Below are positions 1-9,162 of a DNA stretch of 64,000 nt, piece after piece. The notes beneath the pieces were generated by a model that saw only the letters and a program-made list of their open reading frames with translations, searched no databases and was not told the DNA's origin. The position numbers were made by a program, and so were the translations under genes. This DNA is from Malania oleifera. Taxonomy: Eukaryota > Streptophyta > Magnoliopsida > Santalales > Ximeniaceae. Position 1 is the stretch's first letter; every line of letters starts with the position of its first letter. The stretch covers positions 30,740,214 through 30,804,213 of the forward strand of contig NC_080417.1 in NCBI RefSeq assembly GCF_029873635.1. Reading direction: 5' to 3'.

Positions 1-561
1 TGGAAAGCTACAAAGAAAGTCTTGAGGTACTTAAAAGGAACCAGACACCATATGCTCACATATAGGAGAACAGATCAGTTGGAGGTGGTCGGCTACTCTG
101 ACTCAGATTTTGTTGGATGCGTTGATAGTTGTAAGTCAACATATGGCTATTTGTTCCTGTTAGCTGGAGGGACAATATCATGGAAAAGCGCCAAAAAGAC
201 TATCATAGTAGCATCTACTATGGAAGCTGAATTTGTGGCGTGCTTTGAGGCCACGATTCAGGCTTTGTGGTTGCGGAACTTCATGTCAGGACTTGGGATT
301 GTCGATAGTATAACCAGGCCGCTGACAATTTATTGTGATAATTCCGCAGCAGTCTTTTTCTCCAAAAACGACAAATACTCTAATGGCGCTAAGCATATGG
401 AGCTGAAGTATTTGGTCGTTAAGGAGGAAGTTCGGAAACAGACAGTACTTATAGAACATATAAGGACTGATCTCATGATAGCAGATCCTTTAACGAAAGG
501 ATTGACATCAAAGGCATTTAAAGAACATGCTGATCACATGAGTCTTTGTTGTAATCTTTGA
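1..561 (+). CDS. Ty1/copia polyprotein, RNase H C-terminal part (partial at window edge)
   Basis: The frame is open from base 1 (W-K-A-T-K-K-V) to a TGA at 559-561, so this is the 3' end of a pol gene that starts outside the window. The product is the RNase H domain of a copia reverse transcriptase, which degrades the RNA strand during cDNA synthesis. The acidic catalytic set is in place: YSDSD, then STMEAE, YCDNSA and IADPLTKG, in the usual copia order. There are no internal stops over 186 codons, so this end of the element is well preserved. The downstream PPT and LTR are at about 981-990. Family assignment is secure; clade (Tork/TAR-like) is inferred. Confidence 0.9.
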   Translation, partial: WKATKKVLRYLKGTRHHMLTYRRTDQLEVVGYSDSDFVGCVDSCKSTYGYLFLLAGGTISWKSAKKTIIVASTMEAEFVACFEATIQALWLRNFMSGLGIVDSITRPLTIYCDNSAAVFFSKNDKYSNGAKHMELKYLVVKEEVRKQTVLIEHIRTDLMIADPLTKGLTSKAFKEHADHMSLCCNL

Positions 562-989
562 TGTATGATAGTGGATCTTTATGTTTTGTTCTATAACATG
601 CATAATGATATCAATAAAAGTGTTTCTGAACATTATTTATGTTTACCATCAATCACGTGATTATGGAGATGGTTCACTGTTAAACAAGAATGGTTTTTGA
701 CAAAGACATTACAGGGACAGTATGGTAACTTCCCATTATAGATCATAGTTAAGTGGTTTATTAGTATTGTGGTACATGGAAGGGAAGATGTCGCTCTAAT
801 AATATTTACCACCATAACTCGTACTAATGGGTTGCTTAATTATGATATTATGGTAATCTCATTGAAAAGTATAAATAAGCTAATGTTTTGTGCATATTAT
901 GGTTATTTGTTAATCCATATTAATATCATTCATATTATGGTTATTTGTTAATCCATATTAATATCATTCATATGGGCTAAGTGGGAGAA
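562..989 (+). other. copia 3' untranslated region ending in polypurine tract
   Basis: AT-rich non-coding stretch between the RNase H stop and the LTR. It contains a perfect tandem duplication (893-968) and ends with the purine run AAGTGGGAGA at about 980-989, directly before the TG of the LTR. No gene seen. Confidence 0.7.
893..968. repeat. tandem duplication, 2 x 38 bp
   Basis: The 38-base unit starting CATATTATGGTTATTTG occurs at 893-930 and again, identically, at 931-968, just upstream of the copia polypurine tract. Perfect identity suggests a recent slippage or repair event. Confidence 0.95.
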
Positions 990-1160
990 TGTAGGATTTA
1001 TATCCCAAAGGATATGTCCCACATGAATGATATGAGTGCCACATGTAGGATATGTGTCCCATATGATAAGGATATGAATTAATGGTTGTATGGGTTAACT
1101 AAAGGGTTAGCTTATTTAATATGAGTAATTAATGGTGGAAGTTTGAAGAGATTCCTATAC

Positions 1161-1221
<61 letters not shown>

Positions 1222-1525
1222 CTACTATTATGAGGAGTAGCTATAAGGGCATGTTATACATCAAACTAAGCTCTAAGAGTAGGAAAAGAGAGCTAAAGAA
1301 GAGAAAGGAAAAGTTAAACTCATTAGATCTAAGAGGTAACTACATGGTAATGTTAGCTACAAAGAAAAGATAGGAAGAAAAGGATTGTCCTCTCTCTGCC
1401 TTTACTTCTCTAATCATCAGGAGATCTCATAAATCTGGTAAGGAAAGAGAAAGAGGAAAAGTGGGAGAAGCGATTTCTTCGAATTCTCCGGGTGTTCTTC
1501 TCGATAGGTTCGATATGGTCAATTC
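990..1525 (+). mobile_element. 3' LTR of the copia element at the left edge
   Basis: Starts TGTAGGATTTATATCCC right after the polypurine tract. It carries a long (TA)n run at 1164-1219 and later a purine-rich stretch (AAAGAGAGCTAAAG). The start is well defined. The end is not: no clear terminal CA plus target duplication was found, and 1525 is an estimate made from where an unrelated integrase remnant follows. Confidence 0.6.
1164..1219. repeat. (TA)n microsatellite
   Basis: About 28 uninterrupted TA units inside the copia LTR. Confidence 0.97.
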
Positions 1526-1547
1526 TGGTATGTAAAGTTTATAGTTT

Positions 1548-1607
1548 ATGATTTATTTATTTTCTTGCATAAAGGTTATGATTTATTTATTTTCCTGCAT
1601 AAAGGTT
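1548..1607. repeat. tandem duplication, 2 x 30 bp
   Basis: The unit beginning ATGATTTATTTATTTTCTTG repeats at 1548 and 1578 with one C/T difference. It lies at the start of the degraded integrase segment. Confidence 0.9.
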
Positions 1608-1649
1608 ATTGATGTGAAGTTTGTGATAATTAAAGATCCTTGGCTGCAA

Positions 1650-2035
1650 CATAGTTATGAAAATTTTCTTACAGTGTATGCTATGAAGAATAAAAATGAT
1701 GTTATATTTTATTTAAGTGAAAAAAATTAATTGAAACTCAAACTGACGGAATGATCAAACGATTCAGATCAGATAATGGTGGTGAATGCACGAGTGATCC
1801 ATTTGTGAAGGTATGTCAAGATAAAGGCATTGCTTGACACTTTACTATAAGAAATACATCACAATAAAATGGGGTGGTAGAGTGCATGAATCGAATTTTG
1901 CTTGAGAAAGTTCGATGTATGTTGTCTAATATTAGGTTGGACAAAAAATTTCGGATTAAGGTTGTTAGGTATGCGTATCATCTCATCAACCATATACTGT
2001 CATCTGCGACCTTTGGAGTGAGTATTTTCTAGATA
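1650..2035 (+). pseudogene. Ty1/copia integrase core remnant
   Basis: Reading across frames gives VYAMKNKNDVIF, then after a frameshift near 1730 the string TQTDGMIKRFRSDNGGE, and then NGVVECMNRILLEKVRCMLS. These are the copia integrase core motifs: the second catalytic Asp in RSDNGGE, and the E of the NGVVE(R)xNR block. The frame is broken by stops at about 1836 (TGA, between KGIA and HFTIRN) and about 1866 (TAA, before NGVVE). It therefore belongs to a dead element, different from the one whose LTR ends upstream. The gag seen at 54.6-55.4 kb is of a similar copia type, but a common origin is only a guess. Confidence 0.85.
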
Positions 2036-2154
2036 ATCAACTGGACAATCCTATCGGAGTGATTGAACAACACAACTCCAATAAGTCTATTGTAGTTGAC
2101 ATCAATCCCGCCCGCCCTAACATCGATCGCGTGTGTTGTGAAATGTACGACAAT

Positions 2155-2300
2155 TATGATGAATAATACATAAAAACACACAAATAGATAAAACAATAAA
2201 AATACACAAATTTAACATGATTTGACAATATGCTTACATCCATAAGAGCAAACGAGGACTGAATTTCATTATATAAAAATAAAGTTATATCATATGTATT
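2155..2300 (-). mobile_element. fragment of a copia LTR family also present at 48 kb and 55.7 kb
   Basis: The stretch with TTTGACAATATGCTTACATC and CATAAGAGC matches, with many changes, the corresponding parts of 47902-48500 and 55470-55924 (TTTACGTGATTCGACAATTTGCC...GAGCAACAATTGAATTTTCC), in the same orientation. On those copies the PBS lies to the left, so the family reads on the minus strand. Confidence 0.5.
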
Positions 2301-2800
2301 TATACTAACCCTAGCCGTTCAAAAGGTATTAAAAAAATTTCTCAATTACTCCCGTACCATACCAGGTAAGCGTTACCAACGTACCCTTAATCTATTAATT
2401 GTCTCAGCCAATAAAACAATAAATTACAAACCCAAAAGCATATCGTTCCACTTGGTACGCTCCGCTCCCCTCGCTCCACTTCGCTTCACTTTCTGCATTA
2501 GTTAATAATACACAGAAACACCAAAAATCAGAGATCTCGTATACTGAAATTACCAATACGAGTATAAGTGCCTTGGGGGATTCGATGCTTAAATCTGTGG
2601 GAACCAGAGTTTTCCCTTCGCTGGAGCTTTAATCTTAGCCGCACTGGTGCATAACAAGAGATGAAGATGAATCGGATTCATGTTAATCGGTCAAATAGTC
2701 TTTGTGTAGAAAAACCAGGGCAGGGATTGATGTTAACTGGAGAGATCGTAGCCGAAGGAGAGATGCAAAGCTGTGGATGGAAAAATGGCATTCTCTAAAA
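2301..2800. other. intergenic, no gene recognised
   Basis: AT-rich sequence containing a pyrimidine-rich block with repeated CGCTCC/CACTTCGCTTC strings near 2455-2505. If the short minus-strand exon at 2811-2893 is real, its intron and later exons should lie here, but no second exon was recognised. Confidence 0.4.
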
Positions 2801-2810
2801 GCTTTTTTAC

Positions 2811-2893
2811 CCCAGCAGTGAAGGGGAGAGATGGGTTTGGGGAGATTCAGGGACGCCGTTCTGGGTTTGATGGAGATTGGGAATTTCAGCCAT
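2811..2893 (-). other. possible first exon of a truncated gene (28 codons)
   Basis: On the minus strand an ATG at 2893 in good context (AAGCATGGCT) opens a short frame reading MAEIPNLHQTQNGVPESP and ending ...SPSLLG. It runs into GGGGTAAAAAAG, which can be read either as a TAA stop or as a splice donor after 2811. About 107 bp upstream (3000-3010) is an E2F-type palindrome. This looks like the 5' end of a cell-cycle gene, but no homology was recognised and no downstream exon found. It may be a gene relic or chance. Confidence 0.3.
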
Positions 2894-2999
2894 GCTTGAG
2901 AGAAGCTCTGAGAACTGAATGAATGGTGGAATGCAGAGAGTTTTTAATCGAAGAAAGTGTGGTTTGGTTAGTGCCAAACTGAGCACTAACGTTCGACTA

Positions 3000-3010
3000 T
3001 TGGCGCCAAA
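3000..3010 (-). promoter_or_regulatory. E2F-like binding site
   Basis: TTGGCGCCAAA on the plus strand reads TTTGGCGCCAA on the minus strand, matching the E2F consensus TTTSSCGC; TTTCCCACC follows at 3012-3020 as a weaker second site. It sits upstream of the possible minus-strand exon. Function is inferred. Confidence 0.4.
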
Positions 3011-3349
3011 ATTTCCCACCGTTTATTAGGGTCAATTGGTCAAACTCGTCTTTACAATCGACGGAATGACTTGCTGCTTGGGAGTGAGATAATAATAAAT
3101 ACTTAAGGGTATTTGGCCAACGGACTTTTTGGTATTGCCATCAAAAAAATAAAAATTAAAAGTATCAATAAGAATTAAAAATTTAAAACCGGTGGTCTAT
3201 TTTGTTAGAACTTACAAAACTAATATAATTATAATTTTTTTATTAAAAAAATACTTATTTTTGCCTTTAAATCAAATAATAATTAAAAATATGATTTAAA
3301 TAAAATATAAAAATATGATTTAAATCCAAGCGATACCCCACGCTCGGTC

Positions 3350-5390
3350 CGCTCTGTTGACCCTATGGGTCATTCCCGGTTTTGATAATGACAAATACTC
3401 TGATATTTGATGACTTTCAAGTTTGTGTGCATGATCATACTAAGTTGGATCACATTGATAGCATGCGGTAACTTGAAGAAAATGAAGACCTCGACATATT
3501 TATTTGTTGTAATTTCTGTTTGGGTCTGTAATCTTAATTAAGAAAATATTTGTAATAATCTGCATATCATGCATGTATAAACTCAAGACCATAGAAATAC
3601 CTTAGGGATCGGTCGACCGATACTGAATTTTTTTTGTGTCCTCAAAAGACCTTAAAAAGACTCTAGATCCTAGCACTAGCACATAAGATGTCCCCAAAAT
3701 CACTTAACATATCAAGAAAATTAATTGAAGTAAAAATGAACATAAATGCCAAATCTATGAGAGGTCGGGCAACCAAACCCGTGGTGTTCAAAACACCTCA
3801 GGCGACCAAACCATGGACAGGTCAACTTGTTGACCTTTGTTCGGTAGACCAAACCATTTTTGAACATATCTTCTTCGATTGACCGAACCTGTGTCAGGTT
3901 ACTTTTCACCAACCCGGGCGCCCAAACCTTAGCGTTCAAAATAGCCTCGGACGACGGAACTTGTGAGTTTGGTCAACCGAATGTAGGATCGGGCACTTGA
4001 ACCGCGGACCTTTTGAGGAATCACCTCATTTAGCCAACCGAGCCCTTTTCGAGCACCCGAACCTCGAACAACACATTTTTGCACTGTGTCTGTTCGGGCA
4101 CCCGAAAACTCTTAGGTTGTTTATTTTTTTTACCAAGGTTAAAGTGGTTAAATGGGGTTATTTTCTTTAAACAGGTTTAAAACTTTTTTAATAATACCCA
4201 TTGAATCCCCAACGGTCATAATTTTGCCTATGCCTATATATACAAGCCCATTTGCAAAATTAAGGGGGGATTAGCAAATAAGATTAAGTCAAAACTCTCT
4301 CAAATTTTCAAATCCTATTTTGTTCATACTACTCTCATACACTCTCATACACCTATTTCTTTGATCATCCAAGCCTTGTGAGAGTGCCTTGAGTGTTTAT
4401 ACTCCATTTCATGTTGCTTAATACTCTCATTTGTATTGTTTGTTGATTGATTTTGATATTGAGAGTTAAGCATAAGTTTTCTCATTGATTTAATCTAATA
4501 AATCTTGTATGGGAAAAACTTTGAGGCTTGTGGGGTTTTGCATTCATATTGCAAGACACCTAAGACTTTTATTTTGTGGTGTAAAAATATTTTTTACAAA
4601 CTTTTTCAAACATCTATTGTGCTAAGTATTTTGAGAAAATATTTTTGAGATTGTTTGATTACTCTTGCTAACATCTTCGAAACCCTAAATTGATATTGAG
4701 ATATATTGTTTATACAAAGTTTCAAAGAAAAGCTTGTTGATACACTCTTGTGCATGATTGAGCATATAAATTATATTGAGTGTTGATTGCACATAAACAC
4801 CATTGAACTTATAATTCCTAGATGATTGGTGTGCATGCATTGATTAGTGCTTGTGCTAAATCGACATAGTCTGCTTAGTTAAGAAGCATTTACGTGTACG
4901 CAAATTTTCATATTTGTTGTATTCTTGGTGTGGGCCTGAAGAGGGAGACTAGTCTTGTTGAATAGTCCCAAATTGGCTTAGACCCAATTAGAAAAGTCAA
5001 GTGCACTATCCTGGTAAGGTGTAGGCTGAGGTCAACCCCACTAATTGTCCTAGTTATAACCGGTGTCGCTCTACCTGTTAAGTGAGCATTAGTGGAATCT
5101 TTGGGCTTGCGAGCTAGAGGCGGGAATGTAGGCAGTATTGGCTGAACCCTGATAACATATCATGTATGCATTTTATTTTTCTGTAATTTATTTACCGCAC
5201 ATGTATGTTATATTGTGAATGTTGCGCATGATTTAAATTTTCACACGCTTTATTTATCTGTGCATTTGGAACTGTATAGACAGGCCCTAGGTTGAGTAAT
5301 TTTGTTGTTATATTAGTTAAACCTAAGACAAAATTTTAAATACCCAATTCACCCCCTTCCTCTTGGGAATACACCAAAGCTAACACGCTC
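3350..5390 (+). mobile_element. solo copia LTR, 2031 bp, with 5-bp target-site duplication
   Basis: The LTR runs from TGTTGACCCTATGGGTC (3355) to GAATACACCAAAGCTAACA (5385). It is flanked by CGCTC at 3350-3354 and CGCTC at 5386-5390. There is no PBS, coding sequence or second LTR, so this is a solo LTR left by LTR-LTR recombination. A TATA box (CCTATATATACAAGCCC) is at about 4233. Upstream of it, 3610-4100 carries many GGTCGACCGAA-like units. The end block CCCAATTCACCCCCTTCC and the start block match the minus-strand LTR at 58149-60230, so both belong to one SIRE-like family. Confidence 0.92.
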
Positions 5391-5625
5391 CTTCTAGGTG
5401 GAGTTACCTTTCCAGACGATACTCCACGCCCAGCACGGTTCACTACCCGAATCGCATGGATACAAAAAGAATAAAAATATTTTTATGTACAATGAAATGC
5501 TTCTTAAACAGACGAATTTGTCCAATGAAAATCTAATACACTATCACAAGATATGATTTAAGCTCAATAGAGTTTAAATGTTCCTCTCAAAAAGATTTTT
5601 ACAATATAAGAGAGTAAATGATCTT
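5391..5625 (-). mobile_element. left piece of an old minus-oriented LTR, interrupted by later insertions
   Basis: Non-coding sequence including TCTCAAAAAGATTTTTACAA, repeated with changes at 16873-16892 on the far side of the nest. It continues, after the gypsy LTR and the copia element, at 7743-7985 and 16850-17690. Orientation is inferred from the reversed TATATAG and the Sal-type palindromes at 17030-17410. Confidence 0.5.
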
Positions 5626-5991
5626 TGTAACGACCCGAAGAATAATGGTATTTAAATAATAAAAAGAAAGGGAAATGGAAACAGGAACAGAAGGAGGCAG
5701 TCGACAACGTTGCATTTTGGATAGGATAATCCCGAGGAATTTTTCAGCTCCTCGTCAACGAACAAAGGGGACTCGTCGACGAGGGTATAAGAGGAGCTCG
5801 TTGACGAGAACAGGATTCATCAACGAGAAGATGCCGAGAGAGGATTTTTGGAAACCTGAAATTCGTCGACAAGGGTTAAAGTTCATCGACAAACTTCCTA
5901 TAGGACTCGTCGACGAGGTGACGTGGATCGTCGACGAATCCCGTAGTATAAATAGAGTTAAACAAGAATTTTCAGTCATTTTCCTACGCCG

Positions 5992-6026
<35 letters not shown>

Positions 6027-7742
6027 ATACGGTTTCTCCTCCTTCTCTCTAAGATTTTGGGTCGGGTTTCCGCTAGTTCGACGATCTAAAGCCACCATGA
6101 CGCTCTTGGAAAAGTTCTCTACAAGTCTCCCGGAGTGGATCGTCGATGGGGCTGAGTTGAAAATCATCCCAAATCCAGGGTAAGACTTTCTACTCAGTAT
6201 TTGGTTATTTGACAGTTGTAGAAAGTGTTATACGTGTAGAAATACTGAACTTTAGTCCTGGGGAATGCTGTCTCCAGAGTGTTAAGTAGGGAACCCTGCG
6301 AGTGCGGGACAGATTTTCTTGAGGGCTTTTTAAGAATCAGGTAAGGGGATAAATTAAGTTAGTTCTTTTAAGAAAATGTATGCATATATAGCATTTGATT
6401 TCTGGAAAGTAAATATATTTATATATATAATTTATATTTTAGAAAACACTGTTGAAAATGATGGTATGCTAAATATATGAAAAACCTGTTTAGTGTGACA
6501 TGAGTAGAAATTGTTATGAAATACTGTTTTCAGGAAATATGATTATGATATGGATTTTTATAATGGAAAACCGGCATAGGAGCCAATATTTTTTATATTT
6601 GTTTGCCAGCGTATGGGCTGTGTTATGGAAATGATTTGCCGGCGTACAGACCAAGCTATGGAAATGATTTGCCAGCGTACGAGTTGTGTTATGATATGAT
6701 TCGCCGGCGTATGGGTCGAGTTATGGTAAAATGTGAAATATCGGCGTACGGGCCAATGATTTTCATGATATACGTATATATGAAAAATGATATGAATGAT
6801 TTGATAATTAATAGTATGAAATATTTATGTATCAAAGTTTCAGTATATGCTATATGATATCAGAACTTGGTTGGATTGGTCTAGTAGCACTTGCACGGTA
6901 CCGTTGCTATATGTCCATAGTCATCATGATCATGATATTTGTGTTAACGCCGCTGTATGAAATGGTGTGAGATTGGATGGTCGATGTGGTTTTTAAGAAG
7001 TGTGTGAGTGCCCCTAGTGTACGGACCAGGTCTGGCAGACCCATCAGACTTACAGACTGTACTTTTGGCTTGGCAGTGGTCGACCAACTATTGTCAGGTC
7101 CCGCCTTCAGGCCACACAATCTAATCATGTGGGGGTAATACATGACAACAGCCAGCTAAGCTACCAGGAATGTTTTTGTATTATATATTATGAAATGAAA
7201 TATGATTATGAAAATGCAATATGTTCTACCATGTTATAATGATATATATGTTTTCCCAAATATGACTTAACAGTTTTCTAAATATGTTTCTATATAATAT
7301 ATGTATGGAATACTCATGTTGTCACACACTAGTATTAGTTTATTTCCCTTACTAAGAGGTGTCTTACCCCAAATTTTATAAACATTTCAGGAGCCCCTGA
7401 TAGGAGAGCGGGTAAAGCCCCGCTGATCTAGTACGGTTGGTCTGCCCTTCTAGAAGGGTAAGTGTTTTGATAGGGTCGGATATATTTTGTGGGATGGCCC
7501 TAGATATCTTTTGGGCTGTGCATTGTGTACATATATATACAATAATTATAGTAACTCTGGTATTGTGATGTATGGTATAATGAGGTGTTTATGATTTATG
7601 TTTCCTGCTGCATAGGCTTCCGTGATTTGTTTCTGATGTATCCCTGGTACCCACGGGTCCACGTGGATTATGATTTTCTGAGATTTGATATATTTATTTT
7701 ATTATAATATGAAAAAAAATATGAAAATTAAACAAGTCGTCA
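5626..7742 (+). mobile_element. Ty3/gypsy LTR
   Basis: Begins TGTAACGACCCGAAGAATAATGG and probably ends AACAAGTCGTCA at 7742. The layout matches the two other gypsy LTRs at 13611 and 32543: an array of TCGTCGACGA-like palindromes (5745-5945), a TATA box (AGTATAAATAGAG, about 5944), a CT microsatellite, and the late block AGAGGTGTCTTACCCC (about 7355). No matching 5-bp duplication was found, so the right border is approximate. The open frames inside (5675-6052 and others) are not coding; they fall in the LTR. Confidence 0.75.
5995..6023. repeat. (CT)n microsatellite
   Basis: TC/CT dinucleotide run just downstream of the TATA box of the gypsy LTR; the equivalent place in the other two gypsy LTRs also carries a CT run. 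Confidence 0.95.
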
Positions 7743-7980
7743 AAATATTTGAGTAAAAATGTATATATTAATAAATGCTCAAAGACTCAAAATGTCATAA
7801 ATGATTTCTCAATAAAAATGTTTGTCAAAAGAAAGTGTAGGAGAGGTTAGGGTTTTGCTTTCAGAGTGACTTTTGCAAATGAAGAGAATAGATGATCGTT
7901 GATATGAAAATAATATATAAGGAAGGCTCAAAGATTCACTATCAATATATGATTTCACCAAAATATTTTCCAAGAAAAGA
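7743..7980 (-). mobile_element. middle piece of the old minus-oriented LTR
   Basis: AT-rich non-coding sequence between the gypsy LTR and the copia element. It ends at the ATAGG target duplication (7981-7985) of the copia insertion. The same host sequence resumes after 16854. Confidence 0.5.
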
Positions 7981-7985
7981 ATAGG

Positions 7986-8150
7986 TATTAGAGAACTATC
8001 TACACTTTCCATTTTCCAATTATTGTGTAATTATTTTAGAGCAGATATTTAGGAGTAATTTTGAGATCTTGTTCCTTAACTCATGTGTATAAATACACCC
8101 TTGTAATGTTGAATAACATAATAGAAAAAAATATTTTCCCAAATTTAACA
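7986..8150 (+). repeat. 5' LTR of the copia element (165 bp)
   Basis: Contains the TATA box GTGTATAAATACACCC (about 8087) and ends CCCAAATTTAACA. The 3' copy at 16769-16849 shares the segment from TGTTCCTTAAC to the end with few differences. Confidence 0.88.
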
Positions 8151-8162
8151 TGGTATCAGAGC
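8151..8162 (+). promoter_or_regulatory. primer binding site (initiator tRNA-Met type)
   Basis: TGGTATCAGAGC directly after the 5' LTR is the standard plant copia PBS, complementary to the 3' end of initiator tRNA-Met. Confidence 0.93.
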
Positions 8163-8928
8163 CCTAGGTTTTCTTAATTTTTTTATCACTTTCTTTGTTG
8201 CTGTCGCCGCCGATCAGAGGCGGCTTTGCCCTTAGGCCATTAAGGCAGCTGCCTAGGGCCCCCAAATTTTTTGGGCCCCTCAATTTTTGTTTAATATAAT
8301 AATATACTTTTAGGGTCCCAAAATTTTTTTTAATTAAATAATATTAATATTATTTATTATGCTCTATTCCCATAATTGACTTCCCAACTAACAAATAAAT
8401 AAAATTATATTTTAAAATATAAAATAAATATAATTTAAATTTTTTTTTTCAAGTCTTATACTTCCCAACTAACAATTTTATTGTATTTCAAATTATATAT
8501 TACTCCCATCTCTCTCTCTTAGTCTCTCTAAAATTTTTTTTTCATCTCTCACACTCTCTCACTCTCATCTTTTAGTCTCTCTATGATTTTTGCTCCAACT
8601 ATTGTATTCATCATTTTCGGGCCTACGATTCTCTGTAATTTTCTTCAACTCTAATTTTGATTTCAATGTTTGTATATTATTTTTCTATTATTTTCACTCT
8701 GAATTTTTTTTTCTTTCTATTTATTCTTAGATTTTGGAAGTTTTGAGGTCAGAGCGCTGTATCCGGCAAGAATCCGATATCTCTAAAGTCTCGCTCACCG
8801 ATCGATTTGCAATAAGAATAATAATCAGGTTATATTGTTTCAATCTACTATTTCTATAGATTTATTAAATTTATTTTTATTTGTTTACATAATTTGTCAA
8901 TTTATAGTGTTAATTTTGAAATTTAACT

Positions 8929-9115
8929 ATGTCAACAAGAAAATATGAATCCGGATACGAAAAACGAAGAAAGAAAAAAAAAATAGAAGAATTAGTGTCA
9001 TCTCAAAAAGGAGCTCTTGATAAATTTATTTTTAGTTCTAAGCAAAATATAAATGAACAAGATGAAAATCCTCCAAGAAACGAGCAATCAATTCCAGAGA
9101 TGGAATTAGAATCTA

Positions 9116-9162
<47 letters not shown>

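Noticed and set aside
5675-6052. 125-codon open frame with SLSLSLSLS tail
   Set aside because: It lies inside the gypsy LTR, crosses the TATA box and the CT microsatellite, and corresponds to non-coding LTR sequence in the related copies.
5621-7747. Target duplication for the gypsy LTR at 5626
   Set aside because: ATCTT before 5626 is not repeated after 7742, so no duplication is claimed and the right border stays approximate.
7981-8018. A 5' LTR start for the copia element at TGTGTAATTATT (about 8024)
   Set aside because: The ATAGG target duplication places the start at 7986, where TATTAGAG is one change from the expected TGTTAGAG.
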